Positions 9,064 through 17,582 of a stretch of 64,000 nt of DNA are shown here, piece after piece (the first letter of the stretch is position 1; each line of letters starts with the position of its first letter). The translations under genes and the position numbers were made by a program. This DNA is from Trinickia caryophylli (GTDB lineage: Bacteria; Pseudomonadota; Gammaproteobacteria; Burkholderiales; Burkholderiaceae): assembly GCF_034424545.1 (NCBI RefSeq), contig NZ_CP139971.1:682001-746000 (forward strand), in the 5' to 3' direction. The notes under the pieces were generated by a model, which had not been told where the DNA came from, did no database searches, and saw nothing but the letters and a program-made list of their open reading frames with translations.

Positions 9064-9969
9064 ATGGCACTTGTTTGGAAAGGCGTTCTACCCGCTGTCA
9101 CGACGAAGTTCCACGAAGATTTCAGCATAGACCGTGCGTGGACAAAGAAGAACATCGAGGCCCAGATCGATGCCGGCGTGGACGGCATCATCGTATGCGG
9201 CTCGCTCGGCGAAGCCTCTACGCTGTCGCTCGACGAAAAGCTTGAGGTGCTCGACGTGGCAGTGGAAGCGGCGCGCGGCCGTGTGCCGGTACTGCTGACC
9301 ATCGCCGAGAACAGCACGCTCGACGGCTGCCGGCAAGCCGAGCGCGCGGCCAGCCGCGGCGCGGCAGGCTACATGGTCCTGCCCGGGCTGCGCTATCTGT
9401 CCGACCGGCGCGAGACGCTCCATCATTTCCGCAGCGTCGCCAACGCCAGCCCGCTGCCGCTCATGGTCTACAACAACCCGCTCGCGTACGGCGTCGACAT
9501 GACCCCCGAGATGTTCGCCGAGATCGCCGACGAGCCGAAGATCGTCGCGATCAAGGAATCGTGCGGAGACGTACGCCGCGTGACCGATCTCATCAACGCC
9601 GTCGGCGAACGCTATGCGATTCTTTGCGGCGTCGACAACCTCGCGGTGGAAGCGATGCTGATGGGCGCGCATGGCTGGGTCGCCGGACTCGTCTGTGCGT
9701 TCCCCCACGAAACGGTGGCGATTTATCGCCTCGTGCAGCAAGGCCGCATCGCCGAAGCGCTGAAGATCTACCGCTGGTTTGCGCCGTTGCTCGCACTCGA
9801 CGTATCGGCCAAGCTCGTGCAGAACATCAAGCTCGCCGAAGCGATCGTCGGGCTCGGCACCGAGCCGGTGCGGCCGCCGCGCCTGCCGCTGGCCGGCGAC
9901 GAACGCAAAACCGTCGAAGCGCTGATCCGGCAGTCCATCGAGACGCGCCCCCCTCTGCCGGCGAACTGA
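9064..9969 (+). CDS. DHDPS/NAL-family lyase, probable pyrroline-4-hydroxy-2-carboxylate deaminase
   Basis: A 301-residue (beta/alpha)8 class I aldolase-fold enzyme. The Schiff-base lysine is Lys164 in VAIKESCGD, with Tyr136 in LMVYNNP as the catalytic tyrosine and [10 protein letters not shown] as the substrate loop. In hydroxyproline catabolism this family member deaminates pyrroline-4-hydroxy-2-carboxylate to 2-oxoglutarate semialdehyde. Divergence from the epimerase/dehydrogenase operon across a shared palindromic region supports that over lysine biosynthesis. GAGGAGAGAAGC precedes the ATG. The next enzyme of the route, 2-oxoglutarate semialdehyde dehydrogenase, is not in this window. Confidence 0.87.
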   Translation: MALVWKGVLPAVTTKFHEDFSIDRAWTKKNIEAQIDAGVDGIIVCGSLGEASTLSLDEKLEVLDVAVEAARGRVPVLLTIAENSTLDGCRQAERAASRGAAGYMVLPGLRYLSDRRETLHHFRSVANASPLPLMVYNNPLAYGVDMTPEMFAEIADEPKIVAIKESCGDVRRVTDLINAVGERYAILCGVDNLAVEAMLMGAHGWVAGLVCAFPHETVAIYRLVQQGRIAEALKIYRWFAPLLALDVSAKLVQNIKLAEAIVGLGTEPVRPPRLPLAGDERKTVEALIRQSIETRPPLPAN

Positions 9970-10302
9970 TCCGCCGTTCACACCTTCGTTCGACACGAAG
10001 GCTGCGACCGCCCGGTCAACGCCTTCCCGTGCGCGGCGGACAGCAACGGTTTGCACCGTGCTCATCCGTCGCGCAGGCGGCGCTATCCGCCGCCGGTGCC
10101 TCGTGGCTGCTCGAGCCTGAAGCCTGCTCGCCACCGCGCTCAAAACCTTCCATTACCCTGCGAACTCGTTGCGCGCGCAACGGCTCGCCCCGCCATTGCA
10201 TCGCCATTCGGCGACAAAAGATGGGCCGCGCCTATCATCCGATAATTCGCTTTTATTTTCATTTAACATCGCGCATTTTCACCCAAACGGAGGAATGCCG
10301 AA
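9970..10302. other. Intergenic interval with a short hairpin
   Basis: 333 bp between the deaminase and the secreted glycosidase-like gene. A 7-bp hairpin (9983-9989 with 9995-10001, loop TCGAC) lies 14 bp after the deaminase stop but has no T-run, so it is at best a weak terminator. The last roughly 80 bp are more AT-rich and should contain the promoter of the next gene. Nothing else seen. Confidence 0.45.
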
Positions 10303-11274
10303 GTGGTTATTGAACTGATGAAAGCGCTTACGAGGCGCGCACTGGCGGGGGGTTTTGTCTGCTTTTCATTGATGGTTTCGACGGCGCCCGCCCAGGCCCA
10401 GGTCGAGCCGCTCAAGAATCCGGTCTACGGCGTGACGCTCGACGATTTGTCGAGACTCAACGCAATCGTCAACTCCCTCGCAAACCTGCCCTATCGTCCG
10501 ACGGTTCGCGTCGTATTCGATCCCGATACGCCTGCAAGCGACTACTACGCGCCGCTCTTGCGGCTGCATTCGGTCGCTTACGTGATGGGCGAAGTTCTGG
10601 ACTCGTATTACTTTCCGACGACGCTGACGGCGTACAAGGCCCGCACGCAGGAACTCGTTTCCGCGCTCAAGGGCACTGTGGACGTGTGGGAAATCGCCAA
10701 CGAGATCAATGGCGAATGGTTGCGCGCGCACCCGTCGGGCTCGGACTCCGTCGTCAACGCCGAGGAAACGCAGATCGGGCAGATGGTGGAAGCGGCCAAT
10801 ACGATCGTGAAATCGGCGGGCGGCAAGACCGCGATCACGCTCTACTACAACGACGACAGCAAAGGCAACAACTGCTGGGAAAAACCGCAGGACTACTGGA
10901 AGACGTGGGCCACGACGTTCTTGTCGAGCACCGTCCGTCAGAGCGCGAACTATGCGCTTTTCAGCTATTACCCGTACCAGGATTGCCCGGGCCTGTCGCC
11001 ATCATGGACCAGCGACTTCGCGGCGCTCGAATCGATCTTCCCGAATGCGAAAGTCGGATTCGGGGAAATCGGCACGTCCGATCCCGCAGCCCCGCAGACG
11101 GTGCAGGACAAGCTCATCACGACGTACTACCCGATGGTCAACAGCACGACCGATCCGCGCTTCATCGGCGGGTTCTTCTGGTGGTACTACGCGGAAGAGA
11201 TGATCCCCTATAGCACGAGCCATTACTGGCAGTTGCTGCGCCAGACGATCATCAATCTGAAGGCACCGAGCTGA
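10303..11274 (+). CDS. Secreted clan-A glycoside-hydrolase-like protein
   Basis: 323 residues with a signal peptide (hydrophobic core AGGFVCFSLMVSTAPAQAQ, cleavage probably after AQA). The mature part looks like a TIM-barrel hydrolase. VDVWEIANEINGEW (about residues 126-139) has the Asn-Glu pair of a clan-A acid/base, and KVGFGEIGTS (about 249-258) offers the nucleophile glutamate after a beta strand. The family number is not resolved. A GTG start at 10303 is chosen because CGGAGGAA ends 7 nt upstream; ATG 10318 would be too far. It converges on and overlaps by 23 bp the lipoprotein gene of the nfr-type locus, suggesting a role in trimming that polysaccharide. Confidence 0.65.
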   Translation: MVIELMKALTRRALAGGFVCFSLMVSTAPAQAQVEPLKNPVYGVTLDDLSRLNAIVNSLANLPYRPTVRVVFDPDTPASDYYAPLLRLHSVAYVMGEVLDSYYFPTTLTAYKARTQELVSALKGTVDVWEIANEINGEWLRAHPSGSDSVVNAEETQIGQMVEAANTIVKSAGGKTAITLYYNDDSKGNNCWEKPQDYWKTWATTFLSSTVRQSANYALFSYYPYQDCPGLSPSWTSDFAALESIFPNAKVGFGEIGTSDPAAPQTVQDKLITTYYPMVNSTTDPRFIGGFFWWYYAEEMIPYSTSHYWQLLRQTIINLKAPS

Positions 11275-12190
11275 TGCCGTGGCGGCCCGCCGTCGCGGCG
11301 GTGGCCGCGTCGCGCCGCTTCGCCGCTCGCGGCGCGAGCGCCCGCGTCAGCGCGGCGCTCACGTAGTGCGGGCCGTCGAACAGATACACGCCATAGCCGC
11401 CGTACTCGGTCAGTTGCGCACGCAGTTCGTCCGCGCTTGCCGAGCGAAATCCGCCGCGCGCCGACGGGCGAAACGCCTCGGCGATCACGCGCACGCGGTC
11501 TTTGCCCAGCCGCGAGGCGAGCACGTCGAGATACTCGCGCGCCACGCGCGGCACACGCGCATCAACGCCGCAGCCGTCCTGAAAAAAGATGCCCACGTCG
11601 CCCGGCAGCCAGGAGGCGAGCCAGTCGGCCAGCGTCTGCGCGCCGACGTTCGCGCTGTCATAGACCGTTACCCATAACGGCCGCGGCAGCTTGCCGAGCG
11701 CACGCGCGAACGCGTTCGGCGCATCGCGCCAGGTCGGGTCGATCTCCACTGGAAAGTAGTAGCCGGTTACGTGCAGCCCGAGCGGCAGGCGCGCGAGCGG
11801 GGCCGACATTTCAGCGAGCTTCTCGACGTTGGCGCGCGCACGGCGCTCGTCCATGTACCCGGCAAGTCCGAGAATCACGTTGCGCGCCCAGGGCTCGCGC
11901 CCGATCCGCTCGAAATCGGGCAACTGCCGCGCCTCGCGCCACCCTGTATGTGGCACGAAAGCCGTTTCGTCCACGACGATCCACTGGATCAGCAGCTCGT
12001 GCGCGCCGAGCAGGTCCCAGTCTCCCGCCGGTCGCGTCGTGGCGTCGTCGGCCTGCCAGACGATGCCTTTCACGCGCATGTCGGCCGGCGTGTCGCCGCA
12101 TCCCGTGATCGCCAGCGCGCCCATCATCGCAGCAGCCACGCGCGCGAGCCGGGCCAACGGAAGCCTGTGAGCGGGCGGCACTAGAACCAT
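11252..12190 (-). CDS. Lipoprotein, DUF4434-like, of the nfr-type polysaccharide locus
   Basis: A 312-residue putative lipoprotein: signal segment ARLARVAAAMMGALAITGC with lipobox ITGC. The mature region (GIVWQADDATTRPAGDWDLL... ELLIQWIVVDE... GLHVTGYYFPVEIDPTW) resembles DUF4434, TIM-barrel proteins suspected to be glycosidases. The start at 12190 overlaps the nfrA-like stop by 10 nt, which puts it in the same transcription and translation unit. The longer frame to 12271 is antisense-like extension inside nfrA and is rejected. The family name is from memory of its motif pattern and should be confirmed. Confidence 0.65.
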   Translation of the reverse strand: MVLVPPAHRLPLARLARVAAAMMGALAITGCGDTPADMRVKGIVWQADDATTRPAGDWDLLGAHELLIQWIVVDETAFVPHTGWREARQLPDFERIGREPWARNVILGLAGYMDERRARANVEKLAEMSAPLARLPLGLHVTGYYFPVEIDPTWRDAPNAFARALGKLPRPLWVTVYDSANVGAQTLADWLASWLPGDVGIFFQDGCGVDARVPRVAREYLDVLASRLGKDRVRVIAEAFRPSARGGFRSASADELRAQLTEYGGYGVYLFDGPHYVSAALTRALAPRAAKRRDAATAATAGRHGISSVPSD

Positions 12191-13854
12191 AGCGTCGCTT
12201 GCACCACGAGACCGCGCGCTCGCGCGGCCGATGTCAGCGGGAAACGGTATTGAATCGTCACGTCGGCCCAACTGGCCGGTGCGCTGTAACGATTCTCGCG
12301 GAACCAGAATCGGAATTGCACGCCGGGCCCGATACCCATCGCGGTTTTGTCGATTTCGCGGTTGTCGTGATCGAATACGAACGCGACGTGCGGATAGACC
12401 GTCAGGTGATTGCTGATCGCCGGCAGCGCCCAGGTATGCCCATAGCGCAGCTCCGAATAGAGCACGTAGCGCCCCTGATGGAGAAAGTAGTCAGCTTCGG
12501 CGTAGACCTGCCAGCTGCGCCAGCTCGGCTCCGTCACGCGCAGATCGCTTCCGCCCTCGGACGAGTAGCCGAGACGCGCCAGCCAGTCGTTGGTGGAAAA
12601 TCTGCCGATGTGTACGAGCCGCTCCGCCGCGATCACGAGGTTCTGATCGATGATCGGCTTGTAGCGCGCGCCGATCGACCCTTGCACGGTCGGCAAGCCG
12701 GTCACGTTGCCCGAGCCGTCGTAAGCGGTGCCGTAGCCGCGCACGAAAAACTGCAGGATGCGCCCATTCTGGTAGCCGATTTTCGGTGGCTGCCAGTATG
12801 CTTCGATGCCGGGCTGCAGCACATTGACCGTACCTTGCGGGGAGAACGCCGACACTTGGTAAGGCAGGCTCAGCACGAAGCCCCAGTGCCGCTCGAGCTG
12901 CTGCACCTCGCGCCGATAGCCGAAACGCCGCTGCTCGTCGAATGCGTGCTCGGTATCGTCGGCATCCAGGCTTTGCTTGAAAAGCTGGACTGCCTCGTCG
13001 TTTTCGCCGAGGCGCTTGGCCGCATAGCCCGCGTCGGCATAATTGCCGGCCGTGCCGGCGCCGCTGCTCAGCCCGCGCCGGAACGCCTCCAGCGCCTCTT
13101 CGTCCTTGTTCTCGCGCAGCAGATCGTAGGCGGTCTGCAGCGTCTGACGAGCGGTATCGTCCTTCGGCTCGGGCTCGTTCGCGAACGCAATGATCGTGGC
13201 GGCAGCTTGCCGGTCTTCGTCCGTGGACGCATGGCTTTGTGCGAGTTCGGCCGCGTGCCGCGCGCCGTCGCGATCGCCATTGCGCAGGCGCAGTTGCGCG
13301 ATGCGCAGTTGTACTGCCGTATCCGGCTCCTGTTCGTAGGGCGCGAGCGCACGCGTCGCCCGCTCCGGCTGGTGCGCCGCCAATGCGCTATCGGCCAGTG
13401 CAAGGCGCAGGTTGCGCTCCTCGGCAGCACTCCAGTTACGCGCGCCGAGCGCCGCATCGAAATCTTCCATTGCCGCTTCGTATCGCTGTTGCCCCTGCTG
13501 CAGGAATCCGTGCCGCGCGAGCACGAGCGGATCGCCGGGGTGTCGCCGCTCGAGCGCTTCGGCCGCGTCGTCCGCCTCGGCCACCTTGCCTTGCCTGACG
13601 TAGACGTCGACCATCAGGAGCCCTAACTGAAGACTGCCCGGCTGCGCCTTCAGCGCGCGCGATGCGTAATTTTCGGCACGCGGGAGGTCGCCTGCCGCAA
13701 TCGCCTTGTACGCCGCATCGGCCAGGCGGTACGCGCGCGGTGTGAGCGTCTCGGCACCGCCCGCATGAATCGCAAGCGACGCGAGCGCGGCAGCGCTCCC
13801 CAAGCGAACGAGTATCGCCCAGCGCACCGCCCGCGCGATCGTCGACTGCTTCAT
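12181..13854 (-). CDS. nfrA: NfrA-like outer-membrane polysaccharide export/phage receptor protein
   Basis: 557 residues. Signal peptide residues 1-34 (ending IHAGGA). TPR-type helical repeats span about 35-300 (AGDLPRAENYASRALKAQPG, KDEEALEAFRRGL, GENDEAVQLFKQSL). The C-terminal roughly 230 residues form a beta-barrel-like domain with alternating aromatic strands, ending in LVVQATLWF with the terminal Phe of outer-membrane barrels. The C-terminal domain matches bacteriophage N4 adsorption protein A. E. coli NfrA is near 990 residues, so this one has a shorter periplasmic repeat region. Its start overlaps nfrB by 4 nt. The role, by analogy, is export of the polymer made by NfrB. Confidence 0.8.
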   Translation of the reverse strand: MKQSTIARAVRWAILVRLGSAAALASLAIHAGGAETLTPRAYRLADAAYKAIAAGDLPRAENYASRALKAQPGSLQLGLLMVDVYVRQGKVAEADDAAEALERRHPGDPLVLARHGFLQQGQQRYEAAMEDFDAALGARNWSAAEERNLRLALADSALAAHQPERATRALAPYEQEPDTAVQLRIAQLRLRNGDRDGARHAAELAQSHASTDEDRQAAATIIAFANEPEPKDDTARQTLQTAYDLLRENKDEEALEAFRRGLSSGAGTAGNYADAGYAAKRLGENDEAVQLFKQSLDADDTEHAFDEQRRFGYRREVQQLERHWGFVLSLPYQVSAFSPQGTVNVLQPGIEAYWQPPKIGYQNGRILQFFVRGYGTAYDGSGNVTGLPTVQGSIGARYKPIIDQNLVIAAERLVHIGRFSTNDWLARLGYSSEGGSDLRVTEPSWRSWQVYAEADYFLHQGRYVLYSELRYGHTWALPAISNHLTVYPHVAFVFDHDNREIDKTAMGIGPGVQFRFWFRENRYSAPASWADVTIQYRFPLTSAARARGLVVQATLWF

Positions 13855-15788
13855 AGCCGTTCCCCCGGACGCCCCTCAGGCGCAACACGGCGCAAAGCCG
13901 CCTCGGCAGCCGTGCCGTGTTCGAAAAAGTGCGCGTGTCGTTCGAGCTCGGCATCGACCTCCTCGTCGCTCGCGACGAAGTAGGCGACATTGGAGCGCGC
14001 GCCGCGCTTGACGATCTCGCGCTCGTCGCCGCTGAGCGGGCTGCCTACCGCGACGTTCAACGTGCCGTCGTCGCTCGTAGAAAACGGGACGACCCGATAA
14101 GTCTTCTGCAACTCGAATGCGAGAGATTTGCTGAAATGGCCCACAGCGACGTTCGCAAGGCTCACGCGGGGCAATTCGGCCTGCTCGGCGAGCGCATCGG
14201 CCACCGATTCCGCGCTCACGACCCCGCTCTCGACCAGCAGGGCGCCGAGCCGGCGCCCGCAGCCTGCCTGCCGGGTGAGCGTCGCCTCGAGCTGCGCCTC
14301 GGTCAGCACCCCCCATCCGACGAGAATCTCTCCCAGCTTGCATCGCGTTTTGCCGCGTGCCTCGGTCGACAGATAGGTGTGGTTCGTCTTGTCCCAGGCG
14401 ATCGGCTTGCCGGTGGCGAGATGGCCGATGAAGATCCGCCACGCGCGGCACACCGCCAGAAAGTTGATGACGTTGTTGACGAAGATGCGCGGCAATGAGA
14501 GCAGCCCTTGCAGCGGCCCGTTGAGCCTTGCCACGAAGTAATAGCGCTGCGCCAGCCGTGCGCCGAGCAAAACGGCGTTGATCGACAGCAGCGGGGCCAG
14601 CCACGCGCTCGAAAGCGCGCGCAGTTCGACCTCCGGCGGCGCGAGCCCCGCGGCGCGCAGGCCGGCCAGTGCAAGGTACTGCGCCAGCACGATATAGGCG
14701 AAGACCGAGAAGAGCGACGTGATCATGCCCTTGCGGTCGCGCGCAAGCATATAGCGCTGCATGAAGCTGCCGCTCCAGCGGATCTGCTGCCAGCCGTGAA
14801 ACGCAATCCCGAGAATCCATCGCGCGCGTTGCCGATAGGCCGTGCGCAGCGTGCTCGGAAAGAACTCGCGCGTGGCCAGCAGATTGCGCACGGCGCAACC
14901 GCGCCCCTCGCCTTTCCGGTCGTCGTCGATCGGAAAGTGCGCGAACGATTGCTTCATGCCGAGCGCCTTCAACCGGAAACTGAAGTCGTAGTCCTCCGTC
15001 AGCGAACCGGTATTGAACGGCTTGCCGTCCGACGCGGCAGCAGCCGCATCGATCGCGCGCCTGCTGTAGCACGAGGCGACGCCCGCGCCCGGCACGATTC
15101 CAGTCAGACGCTGCCGTGTCGGCATGTCTTTCTGGTGGGTTTCGCTGAAATCGTCGAGATAGGTGCCGGCGACGAACTCGTTCCACTTGCGCGGCAACGA
15201 CAGCACGGGCAATTGGATCAGGTCGCTCTCGTTCAATGCGTAATTGAAGTACTTGAGCTCGATCGGATGAATGACATCTTCGCAATCGTGCATGACCACG
15301 CCATCGAAACGAAGGTGATGCGTCGTCTCGTAGCGCCCTATCGCGGCAACGATCCAGTTAAGACAATCGGCCTTGCAGGTCGGGCCGTCGTTGAGCACGG
15401 TAGCGCGCGTCACGCGCCCCGGATGGCGCCTGACCATGCGCTCGACTTCCGCGGTCGTTTCGGGATCGTTGTGATAAGTCCCGACGAAGATCACATAATG
15501 TTCGTATTCGAGCGTCCGCAGCGTATGGTCGATCATCTTCGCGATGACGTCATATTCCTTCCACGCCGGCACCATGACGGCCAGATAACGCTCCTCCATT
15601 GCCCGCAGTGCCGCCGCATCGACCGTACGTTCGCTTTGTCCTCGCAAACGCGCACGGATCTCCGAAAACCAATAACAGGCATCGAAAAACAGATCGTCGA
15701 TGGTGCTGATGAAGATAACGACAGCAGTGAGCCATATGACTGCGCTTGCTGCCCCCGCGTAGACCTGCCAGACGGACGTTGCCTGCAT
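13851..15788 (-). CDS. nfrB: NfrB-like inner-membrane glycosyltransferase with C-terminal c-di-GMP-binding MshEN domain
   Basis: 645 residues. An N-terminal membrane helix (SAVIWLTAVVIFIS) precedes a GT2 domain with all processive-synthase signatures: MVPAWKEYDVI, HDCED (D-x-D), TED in GSLTEDYDFSF, and QRARW (QxxRW) before further membrane helices. From about residue 483 come two tandem 24-residue motifs, KLGEILVGWGVLTEAQLEAT and RLGALLVESGVVSAESVADA, each ending in a Gln. These match the duplicated RLGxxLVxxG pattern of MshEN c-di-GMP receptors. E. coli NfrB has the same order and makes a ManNAc-type glycan when c-di-GMP is high. I prefer Met at 15788 because the distance to the conserved IDD then equals E. 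coli NfrB; 15830 is possible. Confidence 0.88.
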   Translation of the reverse strand: MQATSVWQVYAGAASAVIWLTAVVIFISTIDDLFFDACYWFSEIRARLRGQSERTVDAAALRAMEERYLAVMVPAWKEYDVIAKMIDHTLRTLEYEHYVIFVGTYHNDPETTAEVERMVRRHPGRVTRATVLNDGPTCKADCLNWIVAAIGRYETTHHLRFDGVVMHDCEDVIHPIELKYFNYALNESDLIQLPVLSLPRKWNEFVAGTYLDDFSETHQKDMPTRQRLTGIVPGAGVASCYSRRAIDAAAAASDGKPFNTGSLTEDYDFSFRLKALGMKQSFAHFPIDDDRKGEGRGCAVRNLLATREFFPSTLRTAYRQRARWILGIAFHGWQQIRWSGSFMQRYMLARDRKGMITSLFSVFAYIVLAQYLALAGLRAAGLAPPEVELRALSSAWLAPLLSINAVLLGARLAQRYYFVARLNGPLQGLLSLPRIFVNNVINFLAVCRAWRIFIGHLATGKPIAWDKTNHTYLSTEARGKTRCKLGEILVGWGVLTEAQLEATLTRQAGCGRRLGALLVESGVVSAESVADALAEQAELPRVSLANVAVGHFSKSLAFELQKTYRVVPFSTSDDGTLNVAVGSPLSGDEREIVKRGARSNVAYFVASDEEVDAELERHAHFFEHGTAAEAALRRVAPEGRPGERL

Positions 15789-16013
15789 TTTTATCTGCCG
15801 ATGAGATTCCGCCACCCATGGGCCGGCCACGATCGTGCGCTGGCCGCGCGTATCGATCGCCGATTGGAAGCCGGTCCATTCCCCGAATAAAACGCATCGA
15901 AATGCGTGATGCGTGTGCCCGCCTTTTATCCGGCGGGTTCGTTGGATTTATCTTGTGATATGCCGTCTATGCCGACTGTTCGTCCTCGCACAATGCCTGC
16001 AATTCATCGGCGT

Positions 16014-17228
16014 TTACGCCGAGCGCAGTGCAAAGAGGCCCGATGCCACCGCGTTGTGCAGCGAGGCGGCCTGCGATCCAGCCGCATCAGCCGGCAAGAA
16101 TGTTGCCGGTATGTTCTTGAGCGCATCGGCAATCTTCGCGCTCGCATGCCCATCGCCATATGGATTCGTGGCGTGCGCCATCGCTTCGTACTGCGTGCGG
16201 TTCGTCAATAACGCATTCACTTCCGCAACGATCCGATCGGTGCGAGTGCCGACCAGCCGTGCAGTACCGGCGCGAACGGCCTCGGGCCGCTCGGTGGTTT
16301 CGCGCGTGACGAGCACCGGCTTGCCGAGCGCGGGGCCCTCCTCCTGAATTCCCCCCGAGTCGGTGACGATCAGGTAGGACCTCGACATGAGAAAGACAAA
16401 CGGCAAGTAGTCCTGAGGCTCGATCAGATGGACATTGGGCTGGTCGGTGAGAATCGCATAGACGGGGTCGCGCACGTTCGGATTCAAGTGAACCGGATAG
16501 ACGAGTTGGACGTCGTCATGCATTTGCGCGACGTGCTTGAGGGCCTCGCAGAAATGCTTGAAGGGCTCGCCGAAGCTTTCGCGGCGGTGCCCTGTCACGA
16601 GGATCAACCGCCGCGATTCATCGAGAAACGGATAGCGGGCGGCGATGCGCTGCGTGAGCGCGGGATCGTTGTCGAGCTTGTGCTTGACCTGATGCAATGC
16701 GTCGATCACGGTATTGCCCGTCAGCACCACCTGCGCCGCGGGCGCGCCTTCGCTGAGCAGGTTGTGTACGGCCTGCTCGGTGGGCGCGAAAAGCCACGAC
16801 GCGACGGCGTCTGTCACACGGCGATTCAGCTCTTCCGGCCATGGCGACCAGACGTTGCCCGTACGAAGCCCCGCCTCCACGTGTCCGACGGGAATGTACC
16901 GATAAAACGCGGCGAGGCTGGCAGCCAGCGTCGTCGTCGTGTCGCCGTGTACGAGCACCGCGTCTGGCTGCCAGCGGTCGTACACGTCGCCGATCGACTG
17001 CAGGATGCCCGAGGTCAAATCACCGAGCGTCTGCCCGTCGCGCATCATGTTCAGATCGAAATCCGGCACGATGCCGAACAGGTCGAGCACCTGGTCGAGC
17101 ATCTGACGATGTTGAGCCGTTACACAAACTCTTGCATCGAAATCCGCGCGCGCCGCGAGTACATGAACGAGAGGCGCCATCTTGATCGCTTCAGGCCTCG
17201 TTCCGAACACCGTCAATACTTTCTTCAT
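16014..17228 (-). CDS. wecB: UDP-N-acetylglucosamine 2-epimerase (non-hydrolysing)
   Basis: 404 residues, beginning [20 protein letters not shown] with the UDP-GlcNAc-binding Arg and Lys of Wec[38 protein letters not shown] and [19 protein letters not shown] are all diagnostic and complete. It interconverts UDP-GlcNAc and UDP-ManNAc in the cytoplasm. No enterobacterial-common-antigen or O-antigen genes follow. Location just upstream of nfrB on the same strand, 225 bp away, implies that it supplies UDP-ManNAc for the NfrB polymer. The gap may hold a second promoter. Confidence 0.95.
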   Translation of the reverse strand: MKKVLTVFGTRPEAIKMAPLVHVLAARADFDARVCVTAQHRQMLDQVLDLFGIVPDFDLNMMRDGQTLGDLTSGILQSIGDVYDRWQPDAVLVHGDTTTTLAASLAAFYRYIPVGHVEAGLRTGNVWSPWPEELNRRVTDAVASWLFAPTEQAVHNLLSEGAPAAQVVLTGNTVIDALHQVKHKLDNDPALTQRIAARYPFLDESRRLILVTGHRRESFGEPFKHFCEALKHVAQMHDDVQLVYPVHLNPNVRDPVYAILTDQPNVHLIEPQDYLPFVFLMSRSYLIVTDSGGIQEEGPALGKPVLVTRETTERPEAVRAGTARLVGTRTDRIVAEVNALLTNRTQYEAMAHATNPYGDGHASAKIADALKNIPATFLPADAAGSQAASLHNAVASGLFALRSA

Positions 17229-17582
17229 TTCATCCCCCGCCGAACGCACGATGCACGCCGCGTCGCGTTGTGCCGTTACGAATTCGCTGCAGTCAGGTCG
17301 TACGATAGCGTCGGGGCAACGCCCGGTCTGTGGGGCGACCCTCACAGTTTGCGCGCCCGACGAGCGCGCAAACGCCAACGCATGCGTAGCCGGAGGGCAA
17401 CCCGGGTTTCGTCGTTGGTCGGTCGGCAAGCGGAAGACATGAGGGGGCGGGCGATAAGCGCCTCGCATGCGGCCCCTTGCACGCTGCGCAGGGGCTGGAT
17501 CGGCGCGGCAGGCCCGTTCGATGCAACCGACATTTCACGTCGGCCCGAAGCGTCGCGGCGCAACGCCTTTTAGTATCTCTCC
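17229..17582. other. Divergent intergenic interval between wecB and the MFS exporter
   Basis: 354 bp expected to hold the promoters of both wecB (leftward) and the exporter (rightward). It contains a perfect 10-bp hyphenated inverted repeat listed separately. I see no small gene. Confidence 0.5.
17347..17373. promoter_or_regulatory. Perfect 10-bp inverted repeat upstream of wecB
   Basis: GTTTGCGCGC at 17347-17356 and GCGCGCAAAC at 17364-17373 with a 7-bp spacer. It lies about 120 bp upstream of the wecB start. It could be an operator for the polysaccharide locus or for the divergent exporter, or an RNA hairpin in a long leader; there is no T-run. Confidence 0.4.

Noticed and set aside
9064-9969. 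Dihydrodipicolinate synthase for lysine synthesis
   Set aside because: The fold fits, but divergence from the hydroxyproline operon across a shared palindrome favours the deaminase role.
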